From the NCBI GenBank assembly GCA_902810695.1, contig CADDYV010000009.1:1-64000 (forward strand): a stretch of DNA of 64,000 bases, written 5' to 3'. Shown in pieces: positions 25,598-33,333 of the stretch. The notes below the pieces were generated by a model that was not told where the DNA came from, made no database searches, and saw nothing but the letters and a program-made list of their open reading frames with translations. The position numbers and the translations under genes are program-made. The DNA comes from Actinomycetota bacterium. GTDB lineage: Bacteria > Actinomycetota > Rubrobacteria > Rubrobacterales > Rubrobacteraceae. Every line of letters begins with the position of its first letter. Within the stretch, counting starts at the first letter, position 1.

Positions 25598-25698
25598 AGG
25601 GGAAGTTGCTGCTTTTCGGATTACTCCTGGGAACTGTCGCCATAACCGCTGTTCAGCTACCGGAGCTCCGCAGGTATCTGAATATGAGGTCAATGTAG
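25594..25698 (+). CDS. 34-aa single-span membrane peptide (DUF6893-like)
   Basis: ATG 25594 overlaps the protease stop and follows GGAAGGAGG by nine bases. The peptide is MKGKLLLFGLLLGTVAITAV, then QLPELRRYLNMRSM: one hydrophobic helix with a positively charged tail. The ELRRYL-plus-basic-end pattern resembles the tiny DUF6893 proteins I recall near actinobacterial hydrogenases. A membrane adaptor or anchor for the otherwise soluble hydrogenase is an attractive but untested idea. Confidence 0.65.
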   Translation: MKGKLLLFGLLLGTVAITAVQLPELRRYLNMRSM

Positions 25699-25715
25699 GC
25701 GCGAAGACGGGTGAG

Positions 25716-25808
25716 ATGGATGAATTGCCGCGAAAATTTGCTGCGAAGAACCTTGCACGCCCACAAAGGGTGATCTCCAGGCTGGCGAGGGACTCGACTA
25801 CGCTGTGA
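25716..25808 (+). CDS. Possible 30-aa coupled ORF ahead of hypF
   Basis: ATG 25716 gives a 30-residue basic peptide (MDELPRKFAAKNLARPQRVI...) whose TGA overlaps the hypF GTG. The Shine-Dalgarno is weak (GGGTGAG, close). It may be a coupling leader or simply intergenic sequence. Confidence 0.3.
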   Translation: MDELPRKFAAKNLARPQRVISRLARDSTTL

Positions 25809-28132
25809 GGACGCCTACCAGAGAGCGGCGCGAGATATCTATTCGCGGCATCGTGCAGGGCGTGGGCTTCAGGCCGTTCGTCTACTCCTTGGCGCGGCGA
25901 TACGCTTTAGCCGGCCACGTCCGCAACGACGCCGAAGGGGTCCACATCGAGGTGGAGGGGGACCCGGACGGGCTTGATCTCTTCCTGCGTAGCGTAGAGG
26001 AAGAAGCCCCGCCTTTGGCTGTGGTCGAGGCGGTGGCCTGGCGGCCGCTGGTGGTGCTTGGTGAGAGCGAGTTCCGCATCGAAGAGAGCCGGGAAGGAGT
26101 GGAGCGCCGGGCTCTCGTCTCTCCCGATGTCGCAACCTGCGAAGAGTGCCTGCGGGAGCTATTCGACCCGGACGACCGCCGCTACCGCTACCCCTTCATA
26201 AACTGCACCAACTGCGGGCCGCGCTTCACCATAACCCGCTCGGTTCCCTACGACCGGGCGATGACCACCATGGCACGCTTTACGATGTGCCCCGATTGCC
26301 AGCGGGAGTACGACGATCCGGCCAACCGCCGCTTCCATGCCCAGCCCAACGCCTGCCCGGTGTGCGGGCCGCAGGTGCGCCTGCTGGACCGCCGCGGGCA
26401 TGAACTTCACTCCAAACCGGATGACCCCATCCTGCGGACGACCAGACTGCTGCGTGGCCGGGCCATCGTGGCCGTCAAGGGGCTCGGCGGCTACCATCTG
26501 GCCTGCGATCCCTTCGATGAGCGGGCAGTGAAGGCCCTGCGGAGCCGCAAGGTGCGCCAGGACAAGCCCTTCGCGCTCATGGCCCGCGACCTCGCCCAGG
26601 TAAGAGGGCTGTGCCGGGTAACACCGGTGGAGGAGAAGCTGCTCCTCTCCCCGGCCCGCCCGATAGTCCTGCTGGAGCGCCGGGAGGATTGCCGGGTCGC
26701 GGAAGGAGTGGCACCGCGCCAGCACACCTTGGGCGTGATGCTCGCCTACACACCGCTTCACCACCTGCTCCTGCGCGACGCGAGCATCCCGCTGGTCATG
26801 ACCAGCGGCAACAACTCCGACGAGCCGATAGCCTACCGCGACGAGGAAGCCTTCGACCAACTCTGGGACATCGCCGACTACTTCCTGATACACGACCGCC
26901 CGATCCACATACGCTGCGACGATTCCGTGGTGAGGGGCTTCCGGGGAGAGCCGTACCCCATCCGGCGCTCCCGCGGCTACGCCCCGAGGCCGCTTGCGGT
27001 AGCCGACGGCTTCCGGCGGCACACTCTGGCCTGCGGGGGAGAGCTGAAAAATACCTTCTGTGTGGCGAAGGAGCGCCACGTCTTCCTGAGCCACCACATC
27101 GGGGACATGGAGAACTACGAGACCCTGCGTTCCTTCCGGGAGGGCGTCGAGCATTACTGTAATCTCTTCGACGTGAGGCCGGAGCTGGTGGTCTACGACC
27201 TTCACCCCGAATACCTCTCCACCAAGTACGCCCGTGAACTGGAAGAAGACGGGCTCCCTGCGGTGGGCGTGCAACACCACCACGCGCACGTCGCGAGCTG
27301 CCTGGCGGACAACGAGCGGCCGACGGATGAGCGTGTGATCGGGGTGGCCTTCGACGGGACCGGCTACGGTACCGACGGAGCCGTGTGGGGCGGGGAGTTC
27401 CTGGAAGGGAGCATCCGGGAAGGGTTCGAGCGGCGGGGACACCTGGAATATGCTCCACTTCCGGGCGGATCAGCAGCCATCAAAGAGCCCTGGCGCATGG
27501 CGGTCGCTCAGCTCGTCTCGCTCTACGGCGAGGAAGAAACCCTGAGGCTACCGCTTGAGGTGGTGAAGCAGGCCGGGGAGCGGAATGTGCGGCTCATTGC
27601 CCGGCTTGTCGAGCGCAGACTGAACACCCCACCTACATCCAGCGCGGGCCGGCTCTTCGACGCCGCATCAGCGCTGGCCGGTTTGCCGGGAACACGCCGG
27701 GCCACCTACGAGGGACAGGCCGCCGTAGAGTTGGAGCTGGCCGCGGAAGGTCCGGCGAGAGGGGGCTATCCCTTCCGGTTGCGGAGCGAAGGAGAGGGAT
27801 GGGTGGTCGAAACCGGAGAGGTGCTGGGCGCGGTGGTTGAGGACCTCATCGCCGGGCGTGAGGTTGGGGAGATAGCTTCCAGGTTCCACCGCACGGTGGC
27901 CGAGATGATCGCGCGTGGTTGCGAGGAGATCCGCGAGGCCACGGGGATCAGGGCGGTAGCCCTCTCCGGGGGGACTTTTCAGAACGTCTTGCTGCTGTAC
28001 CAGGTATCGGAGATGCTGGAAGAGAGAGGATTCACCGTCTACCGACACCGGCGCGTGCCAGCGGGGGACGGCGGGTTATGCCTGGGACAGGCTGTGTTGG
28101 GAGATGCGATCTTCGATGAAAGCGAGAGATAG
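25805..28132 (+). CDS. hypF: Carbamoyltransferase HypF
   Basis: 775 aa, GTG start coupled to the preceding TGA. Domain order: acylphosphatase-like (RGIVQGVGFRPFVYSLA, residues about 10-95), two zinc fingers (CEECLRELF..., CTNCGPRF; CPDCQ..., CPVCGPQ), YrdC-like carbamoyl-adenylate domain (about 200-380) and a Kae1-like domain with the HHHAHVASC metal site and GGTFQN. HypF makes carbamoyl-AMP and transfers the carbamoyl group to the HypE C-terminal cysteine, the source of the cyanide ligands of the Ni-Fe centre. Confidence 0.97.
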   Translation: MRTPTRERREISIRGIVQGVGFRPFVYSLARRYALAGHVRNDAEGVHIEVEGDPDGLDLFLRSVEEEAPPLAVVEAVAWRPLVVLGESEFRIEESREGVERRALVSPDVATCEECLRELFDPDDRRYRYPFINCTNCGPRFTITRSVPYDRAMTTMARFTMCPDCQREYDDPANRRFHAQPNACPVCGPQVRLLDRRGHELHSKPDDPILRTTRLLRGRAIVAVKGLGGYHLACDPFDERAVKALRSRKVRQDKPFALMARDLAQVRGLCRVTPVEEKLLLSPARPIVLLERREDCRVAEGVAPRQHTLGVMLAYTPLHHLLLRDASIPLVMTSGNNSDEPIAYRDEEAFDQLWDIADYFLIHDRPIHIRCDDSVVRGFRGEPYPIRRSRGYAPRPLAVADGFRRHTLACGGELKNTFCVAKERHVFLSHHIGDMENYETLRSFREGVEHYCNLFDVRPELVVYDLHPEYLSTKYARELEEDGLPAVGVQHHHAHVASCLADNERPTDERVIGVAFDGTGYGTDGAVWGGEFLEGSIREGFERRGHLEYAPLPGGSAAIKEPWRMAVAQLVSLYGEEETLRLPLEVVKQAGERNVRLIARLVERRLNTPPTSSAGRLFDAASALAGLPGTRRATYEGQAAVELELAAEGPARGGYPFRLRSEGEGWVVETGEVLGAVVEDLIAGREVGEIASRFHRTVAEMIARGCEEIREATGIRAVALSGGTFQNVLLLYQVSEMLEERGFTVYRHRRVPAGDGGLCLGQAVLGDAIFDESER

Positions 28133-28141
28133 GAGAGAGAT

Positions 28142-28420
28142 ATGTGCTTGGGAATACCGGGCCGGATAGTCGAAATCCTGGACGAGGATCTGATGCTGGC
28201 GAAGGCGGAAGTCGGGGGGGTCCGCAGGAACATCAACATCGGGCTGGTCCACCACGACGGGGAGAGAGTGGAGGTCGGTGACTGGGTTCTGATCCACGTC
28301 GGCTTCGCGCTATCCAAGATAGACGAGGAAGAGGCGAGTTCTACCCTGCGGGCGCTGGAGGGTATCGGCGACGCCTACGAGCAGGAGCTACAAGAGTTGC
28401 GCGCTTCGAGGATCGAGTAA
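28142..28420 (+). CDS. hypC: Hydrogenase assembly chaperone HypC
   Basis: 92 aa starting MCLGIPGRIVEI; Cys2 is the functional residue that holds the Fe(CN)2CO unit with HypD and then binds the immature large subunit. An OB-like fold with GDWVLIHVGFALSKIDEEEA is standard. Ten bases after hypF. Confidence 0.96.
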   Translation: MCLGIPGRIVEILDEDLMLAKAEVGGVRRNINIGLVHHDGERVEVGDWVLIHVGFALSKIDEEEASSTLRALEGIGDAYEQELQELRASRIE

Positions 28421-28422
28421 TC

Positions 28423-28659
28423 GTGAAAGAGAAACTGCTACAGAGTTACTGCACGCTGGACCACGACGGGTGCGTCGTCTGCTCCGACGCCGGCATCTCG
28501 GTCCGGGTCGTCTCGGTGGAGGGTGATGACGCCCTCTGCGAGGACTCGGCGGGAAACCAGGCCCGGATAGCCGTAGAACTGGTGGCCCCTGTGCGGGCTG
28601 GAGAGGTTTTGCTGACGCACGGGGGCGTTGCAATCGGTAGGGTCGAGGAGGATTCTTAA
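28423..28659 (+). CDS. HypC/HupF-like second chaperone (78 aa)
   Basis: GTG 28423, two bases after the hypC stop. The middle (VRVVSVEGDDALCEDSAG) and end (GEVLLTHGGVAIGRV) follow the HypC OB-fold, but the N-terminal Cys2 signature is replaced by CTLDHDGCVVCSDAGI with three cysteines. Such HypC-like paralogues occur beside hypC in actinobacterial clusters. It could be a specialised chaperone or carry a metal through its CVVC pair; the function is not established. Confidence 0.75.
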   Translation: MKEKLLQSYCTLDHDGCVVCSDAGISVRVVSVEGDDALCEDSAGNQARIAVELVAPVRAGEVLLTHGGVAIGRVEEDS

Positions 28660-29781
28660 GTGAAGTACGTAAAAGAGTTTCGCAACGCCGAGCTTGCGCG
28701 GGCGGTGGCCGCAGAGATCGCCACGCTCGCAGAGCCGGGTAGGCACTACAAGATCATGGAGGTCTGCGGCGGTCATACCCACACCATCTACCGCCACGGC
28801 ATAAAAGACTTGCTGCCGGATCAGATAGAGCTGGTGCACGGCCCCGGCTGTCCGGTCTGCGTCTTGCCGATGGGCCGGGTGGATGAGGGTATAGATATAG
28901 CCGAGCGCCCGGAAGTCATCTTCACCTGCTTCGGGGACATGATGCGGGTGCCGGGCTCCAGAGGCAACCTGCTGGAGATCAAGGCGCAGGGAGCCGACGT
29001 GCGGATGGTCTACTCGCCGCTGGACGCGCTGCGCCTCGCCCGCGAGAACCCCGACCGGCAGGTAGTCTTCTACGCCATAGGATTCGAGACCACGGCCCCA
29101 TCCACGGCGCTCACCCTGCAGCGGGCGAAGAAGGAGGGGATCGAGAACTTCTCCGTCTTCTGCAACCACGTTACCATCGTGCCGCCGGTGAGGGCGCTCC
29201 TCGACTCGCCGGATTTGCGGCTCGACGCCTTCATCGGTCCGGGGCACGTCTCGACGATTATCGGGTGCCGGCCCTACGAGTTCATGCCCGCCGATTACGG
29301 CAAGCCGTGCGTGGTGGCGGGGTTCGAGCCGCTGGACATTTTGCAGTCCATCCTGATGATCATGCACCAGCTCGCCGAGGGGCGTTGCGAGGTCGAGAAC
29401 CAGTACGCAAGAGTAGTTCCCTGGGAGGGAAACCTCGCCGCCCTCAGGAGCATGGCCGAGGTCTTCGAGCTGCGGCCGTACTTCGAGTGGCGGGGGTTGG
29501 GGTTCATCGCCCAGTCGGCGCTGAAGATTTCTCCCGCGTACTCCTACTTCGACGCGGAACTGCGCTACTCCACGCCGGGCGTGCGGGTCGCCGACCCGAA
29601 GGCCTGCCAGTGCGGGGAGGTCCTGAAAGGCGTCCTCAAGCCCCACGAGTGCCGGGTCTTCGGGACGGCGTGCACGCCGGAGCATCCTTTAGGCGCGCTG
29701 ATGGTCTCCTCCGAGGGCGCGTGCGCCGCCTACTTCAACTTCGGGCGCAGGGCCAAGGAGAAGGTGGGGGCTACAGAATGA
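28660..29781 (+). CDS. hypD: Hydrogenase iron-ligand assembly protein HypD
   Basis: 373 aa, GTG directly after the previous stop. EVCGGHTHTIYRHGI (N-terminal Cys for iron), HGPGCPVCVLP (redox Cys pair) and the C-terminal ACQCGEVLKGVLKP, ACTPEHPLGALMVSSEGACAAYF with the [4Fe-4S] cysteines are all present. HypD with HypC builds Fe(CN)2CO. The stop overlaps the hypE start (ATGA). Confidence 0.97.
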   Translation: MKYVKEFRNAELARAVAAEIATLAEPGRHYKIMEVCGGHTHTIYRHGIKDLLPDQIELVHGPGCPVCVLPMGRVDEGIDIAERPEVIFTCFGDMMRVPGSRGNLLEIKAQGADVRMVYSPLDALRLARENPDRQVVFYAIGFETTAPSTALTLQRAKKEGIENFSVFCNHVTIVPPVRALLDSPDLRLDAFIGPGHVSTIIGCRPYEFMPADYGKPCVVAGFEPLDILQSILMIMHQLAEGRCEVENQYARVVPWEGNLAALRSMAEVFELRPYFEWRGLGFIAQSALKISPAYSYFDAELRYSTPGVRVADPKACQCGEVLKGVLKPHECRVFGTACTPEHPLGALMVSSEGACAAYFNFGRRAKEKVGATE

Positions 29782-30830
29782 GCGAGCAGCGCCAGAAGGT
29801 CCACCCACGCCTCCGGTTCGACGCCCCGCGCGTGGACATGAGCCACGGGGCCGGGGGCAAGGCTACCCACAAGCTCATCGAAGGATTGCTGCTACCGGCG
29901 CTGGAGAACCCGGCGCTCGCCCCGCTCTCCGACGCGGCGATACTGCCTTTCGGAGATGTCCGGCTAGCCCTGACCACTGACTCTTTCGTGGTAAGGCCGC
30001 TGAAGTTCCCCGGCGGGTCCATCGGGGAGCTGGCGGTCAACGGCACGGTCAACGACCTGGCGGTCTCCGGAGCCGCCCCGCTCGCGCTCTCGGCGGCCCT
30101 GATCGTCGAGGAGGGGCTGGAGACGGAGGTTCTAAAACGCGAGGTGGAGGCGATGGCGCGTGCCGCCGGGCGCGCCGGGGTCGCCATAGCCGCCGGGGAC
30201 ACCAAGGTGGTCGAGCGGGGCAAGGGCGACGGGCTGTATGTGATCACCACGGGAGTTGGGATTGCCGACCCGGAGATAGAGCTATCGGCGGCTTCCGTAA
30301 GGCCGGGAGATAAAATCCTCTGCTCCGGCACTCTGGGCGACCATGGGGCGGCCATCCTGATCGCACGCGGAGACCTCGACCTCGAAGCCGACGTGCTCTC
30401 CGACACCCGGCCTTTGACTACTCTGGTCGAGGCGATAAAAGATGCTGCGGGAGCGGGACTGCGCTTCATGCGCGACCCCACGCGCGGCGGGGTGGGAACC
30501 GTCCTGAACGAACTCGCCCGAGATTCGGGGTGCGGCATCGTGATCTGGGAGGAAAGGCTCCCGATCCGGGAGGTCGTGCAGGGGGCGTGCGAGATCCTGG
30601 GCATAGACCCCCTCTACGTCGCCAACGAGGGCAAGCTGCTCGCGGTCGTGGCCCCCGAAGCCGCAGATGCCGCGCTCGAAGCGCAGCGGTCCGTCGAGGG
30701 CGGCGAGGAGGCCGAGATCATTGGCGAGGTCCGCGAAGAGCCCGCCCGCATGGTCGTCATGCACACCGGCTTCGGCGGCACCCGCATGATAGACATGCTC
30801 GTCGGAGACCCGCTGCCGAGGATATGCTAG
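29778..30830 (+). CDS. hypE: Hydrogenase cyanide-ligand synthase HypE
   Basis: 350 aa from ATG 29778 overlapping the hypD stop; the open frame begins earlier but that part shadows hypD. MSHGAGGKATHKLI, the ATP-binding GDTKVVERGKGDG and the carboxyl-terminal PRIC, whose cysteine is carbamoylated by HypF and dehydrated to thiocyanate, mark HypE (PurM/AIR-synthase-like fold). A 3' fragment of a second hypE lies 530 bases downstream at 31357. Confidence 0.97.
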   Translation: MSEQRQKVHPRLRFDAPRVDMSHGAGGKATHKLIEGLLLPALENPALAPLSDAAILPFGDVRLALTTDSFVVRPLKFPGGSIGELAVNGTVNDLAVSGAAPLALSAALIVEEGLETEVLKREVEAMARAAGRAGVAIAAGDTKVVERGKGDGLYVITTGVGIADPEIELSAASVRPGDKILCSGTLGDHGAAILIARGDLDLEADVLSDTRPLTTLVEAIKDAAGAGLRFMRDPTRGGVGTVLNELARDSGCGIVIWEERLPIREVVQGACEILGIDPLYVANEGKLLAVVAPEAADAALEAQRSVEGGEEAEIIGEVREEPARMVVMHTGFGGTRMIDMLVGDPLPRIC

Positions 30831-30842
30831 GGAGGTGATCGA

Positions 30843-31313
30843 GTGGGTGAGGTAGTTCATGTTCCAGCCGCTGGTGATCGGTTTCGGGAGCAGCGCAAGG
30901 TGTTCGGCTCCAGGACGATCGATATCAAGGTCTCGACTCTGGATACGAGCGGCAGCCTATGTATCCTCGAGATCACCGATCCCCTCAAGGGTGGAGTTCC
31001 GTGGCACTTCCACCGCGAGCAGGAAGAGTGGTTCTACGTCATCGAGGGCGAATACGTTATCGAAGTCGGAGACGAGCGGTACGAGCTGAGGCCCGGAGAC
31101 TCCGTCCTCGCGCCGCGAAAGGTGCCGCATGTCTGGGCTCACGTTGGAGAGGGAACGGGACGTCTGCTCATCGTCTTCCAACCCGCGGGCAGGATGGAGG
31201 ATTTCTTCAGTGGACTTGCGCAGTTGGGTAGTAATCCGCAACGCGAGGAACTTCAGAAGCTGTTTAGTGCGCACGGGATGGAAATCACCGGACCACCTTT
31301 AGCGGTCGAATGA
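30843..31313 (+). CDS. Cupin-domain protein
   Basis: 156 aa, GTG after GGGAGGTGATCGA. A single cupin: PWHFHREQEEWFYVIEGEYVIE supplies the His-x-His and Glu metal ligands, and DSVLAPRKVPHVWAHVGEG the second motif with its His. Such one-domain cupins bind Fe, Mn or Ni and act as dioxygenases, isomerases or sensors. Starting 12 bases after hypE, it is likely co-transcribed. It sits between hypE and a hypE remnant, so it may have arrived with a rearrangement. Function unknown; it is not a bicupin oxalate decarboxylase. Confidence 0.8.
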   Translation: MGEVVHVPAAGDRFREQRKVFGSRTIDIKVSTLDTSGSLCILEITDPLKGGVPWHFHREQEEWFYVIEGEYVIEVGDERYELRPGDSVLAPRKVPHVWAHVGEGTGRLLIVFQPAGRMEDFFSGLAQLGSNPQREELQKLFSAHGMEITGPPLAVE

Positions 31314-31356
31314 CTTGTAAGGAGTGCTTTCCTGCGTTACGAGCCCAGATGTATAG

Positions 31357-31428
31357 ACCAGCTTCGGCGGTACCTGCATGATAGATATGCTGGCGGGAAA
31401 TCTTTTGTCAAGGCTAGCGCGCAAGTAG
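31357..31428 (+). pseudogene. Remnant of a second hypE 3' end
   Basis: Codons from 31357 read TSFGGTCMIDMLAGNLLSRL then ARK and stop, against the end of the intact HypE TGFGGTRMIDMLVGDPLPRIC. The DNA over the first 40 bases is also nearly the same (GCTTCGGCGG, GCATGATAGA). The part upstream of 31357 degrades within about 15 bases and the terminal cysteine is lost. A leftover of a duplicated or replaced hypE. Confidence 0.8.
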
Positions 31429-31445
31429 ACCAGAAAGGCGGTGGG

Positions 31446-31772
31446 ATGAACGAAGAGCGACCCTGGACGCTCGGTATCTGGATGGTCAAGCATGGCCAGG
31501 AGGAGGCGTTTCGGGAGGTGTGGACCTCATTTGCGGAATGGACGGCGCGACACCAGCGGGGAGCACTGGAAGCGTACTTGCTGCAGAATACGCAACAACC
31601 GCAGCAATTCTTTACGTTTGGCCCCTGGGAGGACAACGAGGCGGTCGCAGAGTGGCGCAGCCGGCCTGAATTCAAAGCGTTTGTAACCAGAGTCAGAGAG
31701 GTATGCGACGAGTTTAACCCGCATACGTTGCGCCTTGTGGCCCACGTAGAACCTCGCTCGGAGAGCAAGTGA
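31446..31772 (+). CDS. ABM-fold (antibiotic biosynthesis monooxygenase-like) protein
   Basis: 108 aa. WTLGIWMVKHGQEEAFREVW, then QQPQQFFTFGPWEDNEAVAEW and a final helical segment fit the dimeric ferredoxin-like alpha/beta barrel of the ABM family, which includes small heme-degrading and quinone-forming monooxygenases as well as many proteins of unknown role. It follows the hypE remnant by 17 bases and is in the hydrogenase transcript direction. No specific substrate can be named. Confidence 0.75.
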   Translation: MNEERPWTLGIWMVKHGQEEAFREVWTSFAEWTARHQRGALEAYLLQNTQQPQQFFTFGPWEDNEAVAEWRSRPEFKAFVTRVREVCDEFNPHTLRLVAHVEPRSESK

Positions 31773-31800
31773 CCGTCTTCTTCTGACAAGGACGGTGATA

Positions 31801-32979
31801 ATGAAGACTGATACCAACACTCTCATTGCGCGGAGCAGGGAAGAACTGCTCCGGCGAAACGATATCTTCGAGACCTTCTTCAAAGCTGAAGCTCCACGGT
31901 TAGCCGAGGCGTGTCACGAGATGTCGCGCCGCTTTATGGCGGGCGGGCGGCTTCTGGCGTTCGGCAACGGTTCGGCGGCGACCGACGCCCAGCACGTCTC
32001 GGTGGAGTTCGTGCATCCGGTGATCGTGGGTAAGCGGGCGCTCCCGGCTCTGGACGTGGGACCGGAGTTCGAGGAACGGCTGCCGGTCATCCTGAAAGAG
32101 CAGGATATGGTCATGGGCTTTGCGTTTCCCGAGCGGGACGAGTCGGTGGAGCGGGCGCTGCGGGTTGCTAGAGATCGAGGTGCTCTAACCTTTGCGTTGG
32201 CCGGGGAGGTGGGGGACTACACCTTTGATCTCCCGGATAGAGACCCGTTTGTGTGCCAGGAGGTCTTCGAGCACCTCTACCACGTGCTCTGGGAAACGGT
32301 CCACGTGTACTTCGAGCATCGCGAGCAGGGCCACGATGTCGGGGCCTCTTCTTTCCTGTACCCGATGCTTGGCAGGGAGGAGCAGCGGCTGGAGAAAGTC
32401 GTGAAAGAGGTGCAGGGCTCGATGCTGCAGAAGATGGAGGAGGTGAACCGCATGCGCGCCGCAGCCGCCGAGACGGAAGTAGGGAACATTTCCGGGGCGG
32501 CGGCGGCGATCGTGGAGCGACTCGAAGGTGGTGGCAGGCTCATCACCTTCGGCAACGGCGGCTCGGCCACCGACGCCAACGACCTGGTCGCTGACTGCCT
32601 CTCTCCGCCCACTGGCTTCCGGCCCATCTCTGCGGTCTCGCTCTCTGCGGAGTCTGCGAACATCACCGCCATCGCCAACGATATAGGTGCGGAGGCGATC
32701 TTCGCGCGCCAGCTTATCGCCCATGCCCGTCCCGAGGATGTAGCCGTGGGGATCTCCACCAGCGGAGGCTCGCCGAACATCCTGGCCGCCCTTTCAGAAG
32801 CTCGCAAGCGCGGGCTCCTGACCCTCGGGATCGTGGGCTATGACGGAGGGCGGGTGGTGAGTGAACGACGCGCGGATCACGCCATCGTGGTGCGCTCGGA
32901 CTACATCCCGCGCATCCAGGAGGTACAGGCGTCCGTCTACCACGTGCTACGCGGCCTCATAGAGAGACTGAGGAGTTAG
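31801..32979 (+). CDS. Double SIS-domain protein (GmhA-like tandem)
   Basis: 392 aa from ATG 31801 (GTG 31795 is closer to the AAGGACGG). Two sugar-isomerase domains: the first (about 35-190) has GRLLAFGNGSAATDAQHVSVEF but then diverges; the second (about 210-390) has GRLITFGNGGSATDANDLVADCL, VGISTSGGSPNIL and looks fully conserved. GmhA enzymes isomerise sedoheptulose 7-phosphate. No LPS heptose genes are near, and similar SIS proteins are, as I recall, part of actinobacterial hydrogenase clusters, so a maturation or regulatory role is possible. It ends three bases before the convergent glutaredoxin stop. Confidence 0.82.
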   Translation: MKTDTNTLIARSREELLRRNDIFETFFKAEAPRLAEACHEMSRRFMAGGRLLAFGNGSAATDAQHVSVEFVHPVIVGKRALPALDVGPEFEERLPVILKEQDMVMGFAFPERDESVERALRVARDRGALTFALAGEVGDYTFDLPDRDPFVCQEVFEHLYHVLWETVHVYFEHREQGHDVGASSFLYPMLGREEQRLEKVVKEVQGSMLQKMEEVNRMRAAAAETEVGNISGAAAAIVERLEGGGRLITFGNGGSATDANDLVADCLSPPTGFRPISAVSLSAESANITAIANDIGAEAIFARQLIAHARPEDVAVGISTSGGSPNILAALSEARKRGLLTLGIVGYDGGRVVSERRADHAIVVRSDYIPRIQEVQASVYHVLRGLIERLRS

Positions 32980-32982
32980 GAG

Positions 32983-33207
32983 CTAGACGGTACACCCCTG
33001 GCCCTGCCAGCCCACCTGTGGCGGCTTGCCTTCCTCCACGATCACGGGCACCGTGCGCTTTCCGCCGGTGATATCAAGCATCCGCTCGCGCGCTTCCGGG
33101 TCTTTCTCCACGTCGTACTCCACGAACTCCACACCGCGCCACTCCAGGTCCTCGCGCGCCGCGGCGCTGTAGGGACAGCCGGATGCCGTATAAAGCTCTA
33201 CGCGCAT
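32983..33207 (-). CDS. Glutaredoxin-family protein
   Basis: 74 aa thioredoxin fold: VELYTASGCPYSAAAREDLEW with a CPYS active site, EYDVEKDPEA, the cis-Pro TVPVI, and a C-terminal GWQGQGC with another cysteine. Family members reduce disulfides or carry Fe-S clusters. The extra terminal GC resembles the small glutaredoxins that accompany group 1h hydrogenase operons, which suggests a part in cluster delivery. Encoded convergent to the SIS gene with almost no gap. Confidence 0.88.
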   Translation of the reverse strand: MRVELYTASGCPYSAAAREDLEWRGVEFVEYDVEKDPEARERMLDITGGKRTVPVIVEEGKPPQVGWQGQGCTV

Positions 33208-33319
33208 GTTTCAAATTTTATCAAAAGCGTTGCTGCTATCTCATCAGGAGCCTTTGTCCCGCTGCCCTGCATGCGGCCTTGCCATCCGGCGGAAATACTC
33301 CCGACTTTGGCATAAAATA

Positions 33320-33333
33320 TATACTTGATAGTA
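33320..33333 (+). promoter_or_regulatory. -10 element for a leaderless GntR transcript
   Basis: TATACT (33320-33325) is followed by seven bases and then the ATG at 33333, so transcription would start at or next to the first codon. No Shine-Dalgarno precedes the ATG. No good -35 hexamer is visible. Confidence 0.55.

Noticed and set aside
30843-31313. Oxalate decarboxylase, tempting because of the oxalate-type operon
   Set aside because: The protein has only one cupin domain and lacks the bicupin architecture of that enzyme.
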